This document shows positions 1 to 8,578 of a DNA stretch of 11,357 bases, piece by piece. The stretch lies in assembly GCA_018814945.1 (NCBI GenBank), contig JAHIYT010000097.1, positions 1-11,357 on the forward strand, given 5' to 3'. The notes beneath the pieces were generated by a model, which did not search any database, was not told the DNA's origin, and was given only the letters and a program-made list of their open reading frames with translations. Made by a program: the position numbers and the translations under genes. This DNA comes from Patescibacteria group bacterium. GTDB taxonomy: Bacteria; Patescibacteriota; Gracilibacteria; UM-FILTER-43-11. Position 1 is the stretch's first letter. Every line of letters starts with the position of its first letter.

Positions 1-15
1 GAGCATAATATTCTA

Positions 16-696
16 ATGGCAAAAATTTGGGATAATGCCGAAATCAGAAATAAGGCCGGAGAATTCATTGAGGAGAATCTTGAAAATTATTCCAGCGGTG
101 ATTGGTTTAAACTAAATAAACAATTTGCCAGAATATTCGGAATAAAAACAAATGATATGGATGAAATCGGAAAATATATAAAAGCTCTCCAGATTGAAAT
201 AGGGGCAGAAGATGATGGATGTTTCGGAAGAGATACTATGACTGCATTATATCCTGTTTTTGAAAGAAAAGGATACTTTGAAAGAAATTTAACAAATCCA
301 GTTGATATAGCAGCAAGTGAATACGCAAGATGGACAAATCAGAGGGTTTCTAGCGATAATAAATTTTTTAGGAAATATTTTAATAAGGCCTATGAAGAGC
401 TGGGTGCCCCAGAAGATTTTGATGGGGGAATGCCAACTTGGGCACACGCCATGACTGAAAAGATGTACGATTTGGAAGATCAAGCAAGAGATTCAAAAGA
501 AGAAGTGGCTGTTGCCCAGGTAGTAGATGAAGAAGCTCCTGAATGGGAAACGCATGATTTCTCGACTGGCAGAACAGAAATGCCTAATGAAGAAGATGTT
601 GAGGTGGCCACTGGTTTTACAGGATCTGACGCTGATATGGACTCTGATATTGATGCAGATGCAGATACCGATTTTGATGATAGAGATAAAGCTTAA
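16..696 (+). CDS. Acidic hypothetical protein with a peptidoglycan-binding-like motif and Asp-repeat tail
   Basis: I do not recognise this 226-aa protein as a named family. Residues about 51-86 resemble a PG_binding_1-type repeat: L58-Q59, G63, D67-G68, F70-G71, T74 and A77-L78 fall where that fold has its LQ, DG, FG, T and A/L positions. No signal peptide or membrane segment is visible, so a wall-binding role is doubtful and the motif may serve another purpose. From about residue 158 the chain becomes low-complexity and acidic. Residues 205-221 carry aspartate at every second position (nine in a row), which could bind cations or be a disordered charged tail. ATG at 16 is the first Met, but the frame is open to the window edge, so the true start could lie upstream. 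A TAA in another frame (14-16) overlaps this ATG as TAATG, which would fit coupling to an upstream gene. The next gene starts 27 nt downstream on the same strand. Confidence 0.75.
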   Translation: MAKIWDNAEIRNKAGEFIEENLENYSSGDWFKLNKQFARIFGIKTNDMDEIGKYIKALQIEIGAEDDGCFGRDTMTALYPVFERKGYFERNLTNPVDIAASEYARWTNQRVSSDNKFFRKYFNKAYEELGAPEDFDGGMPTWAHAMTEKMYDLEDQARDSKEEVAVAQVVDEEAPEWETHDFSTGRTEMPNEEDVEVATGFTGSDADMDSDIDADADTDFDDRDKA

Positions 697-723
697 AAAT
701 AAAAAATCTAAACAAACAAAAAA

Positions 724-3700
724 ATGTTTAACAATTCCGAAACAAATTTCTTTAATCCAAACCGCTCTATATTTGTGAGACCGTCTGAGGTGGCTGCGCA
801 AAGTGAATCCGAGGGTGATAAGGCACGTAGAGAAGGAGCTCGTTATTACATACCTAACGTGGAACAACAGAAGCCAAGTGTAGAGCAGGGAGCTCTTGAT
901 CAAGGTAGACAGACTAGGGAAGCTTTGGATGCTGAATCTGCTACGGTTGGACCAACCCCACAAGAAAGGAAGAAAAGAGAGAGAGTTCTTGAAAATAGAG
1001 CAGAAAAAAAAGGTATTTACGAAAACAGAGAAGGCGAAAGACTTCAGGATTACATAGACAGAATAGTTGAAGCAATTGAAACTCCTAAATTTCAGGACGA
1101 TTTATATGAATATATACTTCAACGCACACCGGAAGGTAACCCAAGAAAAACCCCACCGATTGATCTGTATAACGGGGATTACAGGAAATGGAACGAAGCC
1201 TTTTGTGCGATTATGAATGAACATCTTCCTGAAAATATGAGGGCTGGAGAAGGCGATGTCATTAAACAAAAAAGAATTGTTTATGCGTTGCAAAGCCATT
1301 TGGCCGTTGGGTTCAAGGAGGATATCTTCCAGTTAAATAGAAAAGAGGCAGCCAGCCAGTTTGTATATGTAGATGGGCTAATGGGGGCTTACAGTGTTAG
1401 TGTTCTGGCAAAATTCTGGAATAACAAATTCGATAAACAGGACGACGACAGAAATCCGCTAACTCGAAGTGCTCTAGAGCCTGAATGGGCGAAAAAAAGT
1501 GGCAGAGAGGCTGAATTCAACAAGGCTATTGCCTACCTGCAAACAAAAATGGGTGAGGGTGAACCAGAGGCAAGATTAACTGCACTAGCTTCACGTCTCG
1601 ATAGCATTTCCAATGCATCCGTAAGGGAAACCGCACTTGGAATTAAGGCCGAATTAGAAAAGGGAAGCGCTTCACCTGAAGCACTATTCGCTTTTGAACA
1701 ATCTTATCTTGGAGACAAGGCAATGAAGAAGCTGATTGCTGATACTATTAACAATCCTGAATTAGCAAATGTTTTTGAAAAAGAAGAAGTTGAAGTTGAT
1801 GGTAAAAAGAAAATGAAACTTGTTCAAAATGTGGCCAATTGGCAGAGAATCCATGGTTATATGATGCAGGATACAAAATATGCGGAGGCTTACAATTCTG
1901 CACAGACTCAGGCTGAAACAGTTATAAGACTCCCAGATTCAACAATTGAAGGGGAAATTAAGGGCGAAACTGTAGGGCAAATGGAAATAGTAGATCTACC
2001 TCCAACTGAAAGAAGGGTGGATTTAGCTACAATTAAGCCAGAAGATTTACCACAAAGTGTTAGAGAGAGCGCTGTAAGAATGACATCCAAATACAGAGAG
2101 CGTGAATTAGCAAGATATCCAAATGGATACGAAGGAATGTCAGCAGACTCATTCGATTCGCTTCTTGAAGTTGCTCCACCGGATCACAAATTTGAAGGAA
2201 TTGCTGAACTTGCACCAAAAGGACACAACTATGGAGGAATTGAAGCAGAAGGAATTGATGGGGGATTTAATTTAAGATCATACCCCAGAGATAGCTGGCC
2301 ACAACAAGCTTATCGTCTTTATGAGAATGCATATGAAGAGTGGCAGGAAAAAAATAGTTATTACGAAAAAAACGTTAAAAATAATGCACTACTTTCACCT
2401 CAAGAGAAAAAGGCAAAAGAAGATGAAGTTGAAGAGTTTAAAAACAAAAGAAATGAAGCATATGACAATTTATGCTTAGCAGTTAACGAATATCACAAAG
2501 CGGATTACCAGATACGTGTAAATATGGCAGATAATTATGAGCAGGATCTATATAGAGCGGCATTAAAATATGATTTTCCGGAAGGAAAACTTAGTCCAGA
2601 AGATGAAGTTTCGGATACAGATTTAAGCAAACTTCAATACAATCAGGGAACCAGATTCGATAAATATAGGGGTAGACATGCTAGAAAATACCCCAAAGAT
2701 CATAATGATCCAGATACCTACGGTATACCTCAATATTTAAAAGAGATACCAGTAAGAACAATTTCAAGTCCGGAGGATATATTCCCTTATTTAAGAGGTG
2801 AAACCCAAGAGGAAATAGACAAAAATAAAGCAGAATTAGGTGTATACATGACAGGTTATGATTTTGTTGATGCAATGAATCATTTTATTTACATAAATAA
2901 TTATAAAAGATTTTTAAAAGATTTTGTTGATACTGAGACTAAAACCTATCCAGTTTCATATACCAAACAAATAGACTCAATAGCTACACGTGAGCCTTTG
3001 GAAAATATGATCGAAAGAGTGAAATCAAGAGAGTCTGACATTGAAAATCAGGAACAAATTAAAGCTGAGTATGCAAGGGTGGAAACAGCTTACAACGAAA
3101 GACTTTCAAGATTAAAAGCAAATGATAATTGGGATGAATTCTTAGGTGATGTACTAAAGGGAAGAGAGATGAAAAAAAATGAAGCACCAAATTTTTATGA
3201 TGAAAAAATGAAAAACTATGAAAATTTATCTAAGATTGAATCAGATAGACCGGGTCTTGCGAAGGCTGAAATGCAAAAAGCAAAGGTGTTAATGCCAATT
3301 TATGATGAGGTTTTAGCTAGAATGAACGAATATGAAAGAGCTGTAGAATCAGCAAAAAAATCAGATGAGATTGCTTTGCCAAAAGATGATTATATCAAAG
3401 CAGTAACAGAGATGATCGGCAAAGATGATAATGATTTTGATTTCAATGGTGTTGGTCAACAGGAGCAGGCTACAAGAATATATTTCGCTAAAAATATGTT
3501 TGATATGTTTACCAAATTAGGAATCCCAACTTCAAGGAATTCAATAGCTAAATTGGAAGAAGTTATGAAATCAACAGTTGTGGATAGTGATGGGAACATC
3601 GATTATGGAGTATCGATGAAAACGAAAAATAAAGAGTTAATTCATCAGCCCATAAGAACAGCAATGGTTGAAAGTTACACAGAGGGTGCTTATGCATATG

Positions 3701-3756
3701 CTGATAATATGCTTGTTAGAAAGGCAGATGCTCCTATAGCAGTTGCTTCAATGTAA
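724..3756 (+). CDS. Large hypothetical protein, 1010 aa, charged and helical
   Basis: I do not recognise a family. The protein looks soluble: no signal peptide, no hydrophobic membrane segment and very few cysteines. Residues 1 to about 100 are rich in E, Q, R and K and look disordered. The rest is mostly charged, probably alpha-helical, with likely coiled-coil stretches around residues 529-618, 760-806 and 830-884. Residues 482-493 and 495-506 form an imperfect 12-residue tandem repeat of the form E-(V/L)-A-P-x-x-H-x-(F/Y)-x-G-I. The start is well bounded: an in-frame TAA lies at 709-711 and ATG 724 follows an A-rich leader with no Shine-Dalgarno sequence. The gene is 27 nt after the acidic protein and 12 nt before the phosphatase, so all three are probably co-transcribed. 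A scaffold or structural role working with the phosphatase is possible, but that is inference from position alone. Confidence 0.85.
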   Translation: MFNNSETNFFNPNRSIFVRPSEVAAQSESEGDKARREGARYYIPNVEQQKPSVEQGALDQGRQTREALDAESATVGPTPQERKKRERVLENRAEKKGIYENREGERLQDYIDRIVEAIETPKFQDDLYEYILQRTPEGNPRKTPPIDLYNGDYRKWNEAFCAIMNEHLPENMRAGEGDVIKQKRIVYALQSHLAVGFKEDIFQLNRKEAASQFVYVDGLMGAYSVSVLAKFWNNKFDKQDDDRNPLTRSALEPEWAKKSGREAEFNKAIAYLQTKMGEGEPEARLTALASRLDSISNASVRETALGIKAELEKGSASPEALFAFEQSYLGDKAMKKLIADTINNPELANVFEKEEVEVDGKKKMKLVQNVANWQRIHGYMMQDTKYAEAYNSAQTQAETVIRLPDSTIEGEIKGETVGQMEIVDLPPTERRVDLATIKPEDLPQSVRESAVRMTSKYRERELARYPNGYEGMSADSFDSLLEVAPPDHKFEGIAELAPKGHNYGGIEAEGIDGGFNLRSYPRDSWPQQAYRLYENAYEEWQEKNSYYEKNVKNNALLSPQEKKAKEDEVEEFKNKRNEAYDNLCLAVNEYHKADYQIRVNMADNYEQDLYRAALKYDFPEGKLSPEDEVSDTDLSKLQYNQGTRFDKYRGRHARKYPKDHNDPDTYGIPQYLKEIPVRTISSPEDIFPYLRGETQEEIDKNKAELGVYMTGYDFVDAMNHFIYINNYKRFLKDFVDTETKTYPVSYTKQIDSIATREPLENMIERVKSRESDIENQEQIKAEYARVETAYNERLSRLKANDNWDEFLGDVLKGREMKKNEAPNFYDEKMKNYENLSKIESDRPGLAKAEMQKAKVLMPIYDEVLARMNEYERAVESAKKSDEIALPKDDYIKAVTEMIGKDDNDFDFNGVGQQEQATRIYFAKNMFDMFTKLGIPTSRNSIAKLEEVMKSTVVDSDGNIDYGVSMKTKNKELIHQPIRTAMVESYTEGAYAYADNMLVRKADAPIAVASM

Positions 3757-3768
3757 ACAAAAACAAAA

Positions 3769-5349
3769 ATGTTTCGATCAGTTAAATCACAAATAGTTTT
3801 TGCTACATCCATAATCATAATCTTGATTCTGGGTGCTACTGCGTATTTTGTGATCGATCAAAAAGTTAAGGAAATAAATCAGGATATCTTTACTCGTGCT
3901 GTTAGTTTTGCCGAACTCACTCACGAACGTGTTGTTGCAAATTATGAAAATAACTACGAAAAAAGCGCATATACACATTTTAACAGAGAGCTAGCTGATA
4001 TTTACAGTTTAAATACCGATGTAATAGGACTCGCAATTCATAGCTACAGCGGAGATAAGCTTTATGTAGACCCAAAAATAGAAGATCATCATTATAAACT
4101 TTACGATGATGATTATGAGCGTATTCAGGCAGTTTATCCATCGGTTAAAACCCTAAAAACAGAACGCGTCATCTACTTAGAAAAAACAGATGATGAAGTG
4201 CGTTACACAAATCTCAACGGAAAAGATGTTGAGCCGGTAGGTGCAACTGAACAGATTGAAGATATTTACATCCCATTCCGCGATCCAAATGATGCACTTA
4301 GATCTTATGCAATTCATTATCATATATCTTATGCAGCACTAGCTTCTCGAGTTAAAGAAACGGTTATAAACATCGGAATAGTTGCCTTATTCGGTATTGT
4401 AATAGCACTCTATATCGGCGGTATTGTGGCAGGACGAATTACATCTCCTATAAAAAAACTTACCGAAGGAGCTCAGCAAATCGGTGCTGGTGATCTAAAA
4501 ACTCGCATCCAGGTAAAATCAAAATCAGAAGTCGGTATGCTCGCAGATACCTTCAACAAAATGGCGGAAGACCTGGAAACAAGTACTCAGGCCATGATTG
4601 AAAAAGAAAAAATCACTCGCGAGCTCGAACTTGCAGGTGAGATCCAAAGAGAACTTTTGCCGACAAAACTTCCTGTAATCAATAATCTTGATATTGCAGC
4701 TAGTCTTGTTTCCGCACAAGAGGTTGGAGGGGATTGTTATGATTTCCTCAAAATCGGCGAGGACAAACTCTTATTCTACATTGGTGATGTTACAGGACAC
4801 GGTGTTGCCGCAGGTTTGGTGTCTGCAATTAATAACGCACTTGTTCCTGCATTTATGGATCAATATCACGAAACAAGCGATCTGATCATCCATCTAAATA
4901 AAATCTTAAAATTAAAAACCCGCCCTAATGTATTTATGACAATGGTTATGGCGGTATGGTCAGTTGAGCACACAGATCTTCGTTTCACACAAGCTGGTCA
5001 TGATCCAATTTTACATTTTAAATCAGCTGATAAATCCGTCTCTGAACTTTCTTCAGGTGGTATGGCACTTGGTATGATTGCAGACCTCAGCAATGTGGCA
5101 AAACAAGAAACAGTTCCAGTCGCCATAAACGACGTTCTAATCTTTTACACAGATGGTATACCTGAAGCTTGGAAGAGCGAAAAGGAGAACTACGGAATTG
5201 AGCGTTTTAAAGCCTCAATCCAAAAAAACAGTCTACTCTCTACAGCCCAACAAATTCACGATGGAATCATTGCAGACGTCAGAGCATTTATGGGTAATTA
5301 TCCCCAAGCGGATGATATTACTTTGATTGTGGTTAAGAGGACAGGTTAA
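3769..5349 (+). CDS. Membrane sensor serine phosphatase (HAMP + SpoIIE/PP2C)
   Basis: Predicted PPM/PP2C-type protein phosphatase of the SpoIIE/RsbU group, which typically dephosphorylates a phospho-serine on an anti-anti-sigma-like (STAS) partner. Layout: membrane helix at about 9-29, an extracytoplasmic sensor region at about 30-195, a second helix at about 198-220, HAMP at about 221-273 (TSPIKKLTEGA, then GDL and F-N-x-M-A), a helical linker ending in a typical E-I-Q-R-E-L-L-P segment (291-298), and the phosphatase domain to the end. The metal-binding aspartates are intact: D322 in VGGD, D340 in GDVTGHG, D462 in YTDG and D515/D516 near the C-terminus. It should therefore be active. The start is fixed by the in-frame TAA of the preceding gene (3754-3756), five codons upstream. 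The gene ends with a tandem in-frame stop, TAA TGA. No STAS protein, anti-sigma kinase or sigma factor is in the window, so its target is unknown. The large and acidic proteins upstream are the nearest candidates for partners. Confidence 0.93.
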   Translation: MFRSVKSQIVFATSIIIILILGATAYFVIDQKVKEINQDIFTRAVSFAELTHERVVANYENNYEKSAYTHFNRELADIYSLNTDVIGLAIHSYSGDKLYVDPKIEDHHYKLYDDDYERIQAVYPSVKTLKTERVIYLEKTDDEVRYTNLNGKDVEPVGATEQIEDIYIPFRDPNDALRSYAIHYHISYAALASRVKETVINIGIVALFGIVIALYIGGIVAGRITSPIKKLTEGAQQIGAGDLKTRIQVKSKSEVGMLADTFNKMAEDLETSTQAMIEKEKITRELELAGEIQRELLPTKLPVINNLDIAASLVSAQEVGGDCYDFLKIGEDKLLFYIGDVTGHGVAAGLVSAINNALVPAFMDQYHETSDLIIHLNKILKLKTRPNVFMTMVMAVWSVEHTDLRFTQAGHDPILHFKSADKSVSELSSGGMALGMIADLSNVAKQETVPVAINDVLIFYTDGIPEAWKSEKENYGIERFKASIQKNSLLSTAQQIHDGIIADVRAFMGNYPQADDITLIVVKRTG

Positions 5350-5401
5350 TGACAATGACTATGATTAATGACTAATTTGATTGTCATCATTGTTATCGTT
5401 A
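5350..5401. terminator. Short quasi-repeat gap between convergent genes, possible bidirectional terminator
   Basis: The 52 nt between the phosphatase and uvrA stop codons contain TGAC/TGAT at 5350, 5356, 5362, 5369 and 5378. Inverted copies follow: TGACAAT (5350-5356) can pair with ATTGTCA (5380-5386), or ACAATGA (5352-5358) with TCATTGT (5387-5393). These stems are AT-rich and no clear T-run follows on either strand. Termination is inferred mainly from the convergent layout. Confidence 0.3.
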
Positions 5402-8299
5402 CTATTTCAGCATCTTAGTTAGCCACTGTCCTGTGTAACTCTTTTTGCATTTCGCAACTTCTTCTGGTGTTCCCACACAAATCAACTCACCACCCTGATC
5501 ACCACCTTCTGGCCCTAAATCAATCACGTGATCGGCTGATTTTATAACGTCCAAATTATGTTCAATAGTAAGCACTGTATTTCCTTTATCTACAAGTGCC
5601 TGAAGAACTCCAAGTAATTTTTTAACGTCATCAAAATGCAAACCGGTTGTTGGTTCGTCCAATACATAAATAGTATTACCGGTGGATCTTTTGGCAAGTT
5701 CAGTTGCTAATTTTACACGTTGTGCCTCACCTCCAGATAGCGTAGTAGCACTTTGTCCGAGCATTATGTAACCAAGGCCTACATCATATAAGGTTTCGAG
5801 TTTATTTTTTATCTGAGGGATAGCTTCAAAAAATTCCAGTGCCTCTTCAACTGTCATGGAAAGTACATCTGCAATAGTTTTACCATGCCAGGTAATTTCT
5901 AAAGTTTCAGAATTATATCTCTTCCCCTTGCAAACTTCACAAGATACATATACATCTGGTAAGAAGTGCATTTCAATTTTTACCATTCCTTCACCTTGGC
6001 AGCTTTCACACCTACCACCTTTAACATTAAAGCTAAATCTACCCTCTCTATAACCTCTAAGTTTCGCTTCAGTTATTGAAGCGAAAAGCTCACGAATATC
6101 CGAAAATACTCCGGTATATGTAGCAGGATTACTTCTCGGAGTTCGACCAATAGGGGATTGATCAATATTAATAATTTTATCCAAATGTTCGGTTCCAAGA
6201 ATATCTTTATGTTTACCAGCTTTTTGTTTAGCTCTATTTAATTTTGTGGCAAGCACTGGACATAAAATGTAATTGATCAAAGAAGATTTACCCGAACCGG
6301 AAACACCAGTAATTACCACAAAAGAATTAAGTGGAATTTTTACGTCAATTTTTTTCAGATTATTTTGTTCAGCCTCAAGGATTTCTATAAATTTTCCACT
6401 TCCCTTTCGGCGTTCTTTTGGAATCGAAATTTCCTTTTTTCCGGAAAGATATTGCCCGGTGATAGATTCAGGATCTTTCTCTATCTCCTTTGGTGATCCG
6501 GCAAAAATAATTTTTCCACCATGTTTACCGGCACCAGGGCCAACATCGAGCACATAATCAGCTTTTCTAATCGTATCTTCATCGTGTTCTACAACAATTA
6601 CGGTATTACCCAAATCCCTCAGTTGTTCAAGTGTAGTAATTAGTCTGTCATTATCCCTTTGATGTAAACCAATAGAAGGCTCATCTAAAACGTACAAAAC
6701 CCCCTGAAGTGATGATCCGATTTGAGTTGCCAGCCTAATTCTTTGTGCTTCCCCGCCAGAGAGAGTGTTGGCAGTTCTATTCATAGTCAAATAGCTAAGT
6801 CCAACATTCTGCAGGAACCGGAGTCTATTCAAAATTTCATGAATAATCAAACGAGCAATGGTGTATTCAGAATCACTCAACTTTTTCTTTTCACTGGTTG
6901 GCATCATATCTTTAAAATATTCTTCTGCTTCTTCAATAGACATATCAGTTGCATCGATAATAGATTTATCAAGTACAGTGACAGCCAAAATCTCAGGTCG
7001 GAGCCTCCTCCCTTCGCACGTTTCACAAATATTAATTTCCATAAATCTTTCAATATTCTTTCGAATATAATCAGATTCACTTTCATGATATCTGCGTTCC
7101 AAATTAGGAATTACACCCTCATATGTTGTTTCACACTCATAACTGGAATGTTGACCGGTATACTCGGCTTTAAACTTGCTATCACCTGTTCCATATAAAA
7201 TTATATTTACCTGCTTTTCAGTTAGTTTACCAACAGGAGTATTGATATCAAATCCATATTTCTTACCAACTTCCCTAAGTAAATTGTTATACCAATTAAG
7301 TCTCATAGAGGATATTGACCAAGGTAAAATTGCACCTTCGGCGACAGTTAACCTTGGATTCGGAATAACGAGTTTTGGATTTATCTTCAGCTTAGTACCT
7401 AGCCCATGACAATCTGGGCAAGCTCCATGAGGTGAGTTAAAACTAAAAGAACGAGGTACGATTTCCGGCAATGCAATTACTCCATGAGTGTCACAAGCAT
7501 AATGCTCGGAAAACACCTGCTCTTCTCCGCTATCGGCATCGAGAATTATCATTAGTCCTTCACCGTACTTCAAAGCAGTTTCAATAGAATCAGCCAAACG
7601 AGATCTATCTTCATTTTTCTCTTCAATTTCTTCACCGGATTTAAGCTTAACAATTTTCTTTTTAAAATTCTTAACAACCAATCTATCTACAATAACTTCA
7701 ATTGTATGTTTCTTTTTCGGATCTAATTCAATTTCCTCATTAATACTCACAACATCTCCATCAATTCTAAGGCGTACAAAACCCTCTTTTCTAATTTTAT
7801 CCAAAACCTTCATATGCTCACCCTTTCTATCCCTAACCATAGGAGCAAGGATCATAAAACGCTTATCCTGAGGCATTTCTGCAATTATATCTACCATCTG
7901 ACTTGCAGAAAGTTTGCTGATATCGTTATTACATTCAGGGCAATGTGGATGACCAATTTTTGCAAAAAGCAGCCGTAAATAATCGTAAATTTCTGTAACG
8001 GTTCCGACGGTAGATCTTGGGTTTCTACTAGCGGTCTTTTGGTCAATTGAAATAGCTGGGGAAAGACCGTCAATACTATCCACATCCGGCTTTTCCATCA
8101 ATTGCAAAAATTGCCTGGCATATGTGCTAAGACTTTCAACATATCTCCTCTGCCCCTCTGCATAAATAGTATCAAAAGCCAGAGACGACTTACCAGAACC
8201 GGAAAGACCGGTAATTACAACCAGTTGTTCTCTTGGTATTTCAACGTCTATATTCTTAAGGTTATGGACCCTAGCGCCTTTTACAACAATATTTTTCAC
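5402..8299 (-). CDS. uvrA: Excinuclease ABC subunit A (UvrA)
   Basis: UvrA is the damage-recognition ATPase of nucleotide excision repair; it acts as a dimer, loads UvrB on damaged DNA and then leaves. All hallmarks are present in this 965-aa protein. The first ABC module has a Walker A (G31-S38), an LSGGEAQR signature around S514 and a Walker B LDEP at D539-E540. The second has a Walker A (G665-S672), signature at S855 and Walker B at D881-E882. The UvrB-binding insertion (about 115-250) is present, so this is canonical UvrA rather than UvrA2. The second zinc module is standard, C764-x2-C767-x19-C787-x2-C790; the first uses C269-x2-H272 ... C294-x2-C297. The start is GTG: an in-frame TAA lies only two codons upstream, and the N-terminus then matches the family. 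No Shine-Dalgarno sequence precedes it. The stop is TAG. It is transcribed alone, away from the CNB gene and toward the phosphatase. Confidence 0.98.
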   Translation of the reverse strand: MKNIVVKGARVHNLKNIDVEIPREQLVVITGLSGSGKSSLAFDTIYAEGQRRYVESLSTYARQFLQLMEKPDVDSIDGLSPAISIDQKTASRNPRSTVGTVTEIYDYLRLLFAKIGHPHCPECNNDISKLSASQMVDIIAEMPQDKRFMILAPMVRDRKGEHMKVLDKIRKEGFVRLRIDGDVVSINEEIELDPKKKHTIEVIVDRLVVKNFKKKIVKLKSGEEIEEKNEDRSRLADSIETALKYGEGLMIILDADSGEEQVFSEHYACDTHGVIALPEIVPRSFSFNSPHGACPDCHGLGTKLKINPKLVIPNPRLTVAEGAILPWSISSMRLNWYNNLLREVGKKYGFDINTPVGKLTEKQVNIILYGTGDSKFKAEYTGQHSSYECETTYEGVIPNLERRYHESESDYIRKNIERFMEINICETCEGRRLRPEILAVTVLDKSIIDATDMSIEEAEEYFKDMMPTSEKKKLSDSEYTIARLIIHEILNRLRFLQNVGLSYLTMNRTANTLSGGEAQRIRLATQIGSSLQGVLYVLDEPSIGLHQRDNDRLITTLEQLRDLGNTVIVVEHDEDTIRKADYVLDVGPGAGKHGGKIIFAGSPKEIEKDPESITGQYLSGKKEISIPKERRKGSGKFIEILEAEQNNLKKIDVKIPLNSFVVITGVSGSGKSSLINYILCPVLATKLNRAKQKAGKHKDILGTEHLDKIINIDQSPIGRTPRSNPATYTGVFSDIRELFASITEAKLRGYREGRFSFNVKGGRCESCQGEGMVKIEMHFLPDVYVSCEVCKGKRYNSETLEITWHGKTIADVLSMTVEEALEFFEAIPQIKNKLETLYDVGLGYIMLGQSATTLSGGEAQRVKLATELAKRSTGNTIYVLDEPTTGLHFDDVKKLLGVLQALVDKGNTVLTIEHNLDVIKSADHVIDLGPEGGDQGGELICVGTPEEVAKCKKSYTGQWLTKMLK

Positions 8300-8365
8300 T
8301 TGTTAAACAGGTTAGATGATATTAGCTTCTTTTCTTATTAAATTCTTTTCTTCTCCCTTCCCCTA

Positions 8366-8406
8366 GCTACCCTCTTACCCCGAAGGGGGTTGAGGAAGGG
8401 GTGGGC
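8366..8406. repeat. C-rich/G-rich imperfect palindrome
   Basis: An inner CCCC-GAA-GGGG hairpin (8378-8388) extends outward with mismatches and bulges to a GC closing pair at 8366/8406. It is the most GC-rich spot in an otherwise AT-rich region. Both neighbouring genes point away from it, so it is not an ordinary terminator for either. It could be a dispersed REP- or MITE-like element or an mRNA-leader structure. Confidence 0.5.
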
Positions 8407-8414
8407 ATATATGC
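8405..8414. promoter_or_regulatory. 10-bp perfect palindrome GCATATATGC
   Basis: A perfect palindrome in the divergent promoter region, overlapping the end of the C/G-rich element by two bases. It could be a dimeric regulator site, but short AT-rich palindromes also occur by chance. Confidence 0.2.
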
Positions 8415-8450
8415 GTAATAAATTCAAAATATTCTCCAGTTTGCTAATCG

Positions 8451-8460
8451 TTTCATGAAA
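8451..8460. promoter_or_regulatory. 10-bp perfect palindrome TTTCATGAAA
   Basis: A second perfect palindrome in the same intergenic region, about 120 nt upstream of the CNB gene. It is a possible operator; the evidence is symmetry and position only. Confidence 0.2.
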
Positions 8461-8496
8461 AGCCAAAAAAGTCAATACCCTCAGGTAGTGGAATGG

Positions 8497-8512
8497 TGAA
8501 ATAATGAAATAA
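8497..8512. repeat. Two exact tandem copies of TGAAATAA
   Basis: Two adjacent exact copies of an 8-bp unit (8497-8504 and 8505-8512). The same 8-bp period appears again 20 nt downstream with a different unit. Confidence 0.6.
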
Positions 8513-8517
8513 CAAAC

Positions 8518-8546
8518 TTGAAAAATAAGTTATATCGTTATATCGT
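8518..8546 (+). promoter_or_regulatory. Candidate promoter of the CNB gene
   Basis: TTGAAA (8518-8523) matches five of six bases of a -35 box. With 17 bp spacing, TATCGT (8541-8546) matches four of six of a -10 box; TATATC at 8539 with 15 bp spacing is an alternative. The -10 side lies inside the 8-bp tandem repeat, so repeat number could change promoter geometry. This is sigma-70-type pattern matching by eye. Confidence 0.3.
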
Positions 8547-8562
8547 TATATCGTGATTTCGT
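8531..8562. repeat. 8-bp tandem repeat, TATATCGT x3 plus a variant unit
   Basis: Three exact TATATCGT units (8531-8538, 8539-8546, 8547-8554) are followed by a degenerate fourth, GATTTCGT (8555-8562). The array ends 16 nt before the CNB start codon, so it lies in the promoter or 5' leader. Confidence 0.85.
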
Positions 8563-8578
8563 TAACATAAAAAATAAA

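Larger units (their letters stand above)
8300..8578. other. Divergent intergenic region between uvrA and the CNB gene
   Basis: This 279-nt stretch should carry promoters for both flanking genes. I see no supportable coding frame or tRNA in it. For uvrA, a weak -10-like TAATAT lies on the minus strand at 8319-8324, without a convincing -35. It also contains a C/G-rich palindrome, two 10-bp palindromes and two sets of 8-bp tandem repeats, listed separately. Confidence 0.7.

Noticed and set aside
493..963. 156-aa minus-strand frame across the first two genes
   Set aside because: It is antisense to two forward genes, with F/I/S-rich composition typical of the reverse of acidic coding sequence.
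3421..3480. EF-hand-like calcium loop (D-x-D-x-N-G) in the large protein
   Set aside because: Position 12 lacks the usual Glu, no paired hand is evident, and the acidic context makes a chance match likely.
6722..7198. 158-aa plus-strand frame inside uvrA
   Set aside because: It is antisense to strongly conserved uvrA sequence and has no family resemblance, so it is a shadow frame.
5402..8299. UGA recoding (code 4 or 25), suggested because the seven main stops are six TAA and one TAG
   Set aside because: Long conserved genes such as uvrA and the cyclase read through with no in-frame UGA and use GGN for glycine, so UGA is not a common sense codon. Seven stops are too few to judge UGA avoidance.
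8497..8562. Tandem repeats as a CRISPR array
   Set aside because: Units are only 8 bp with no spacers and no cas genes nearby.
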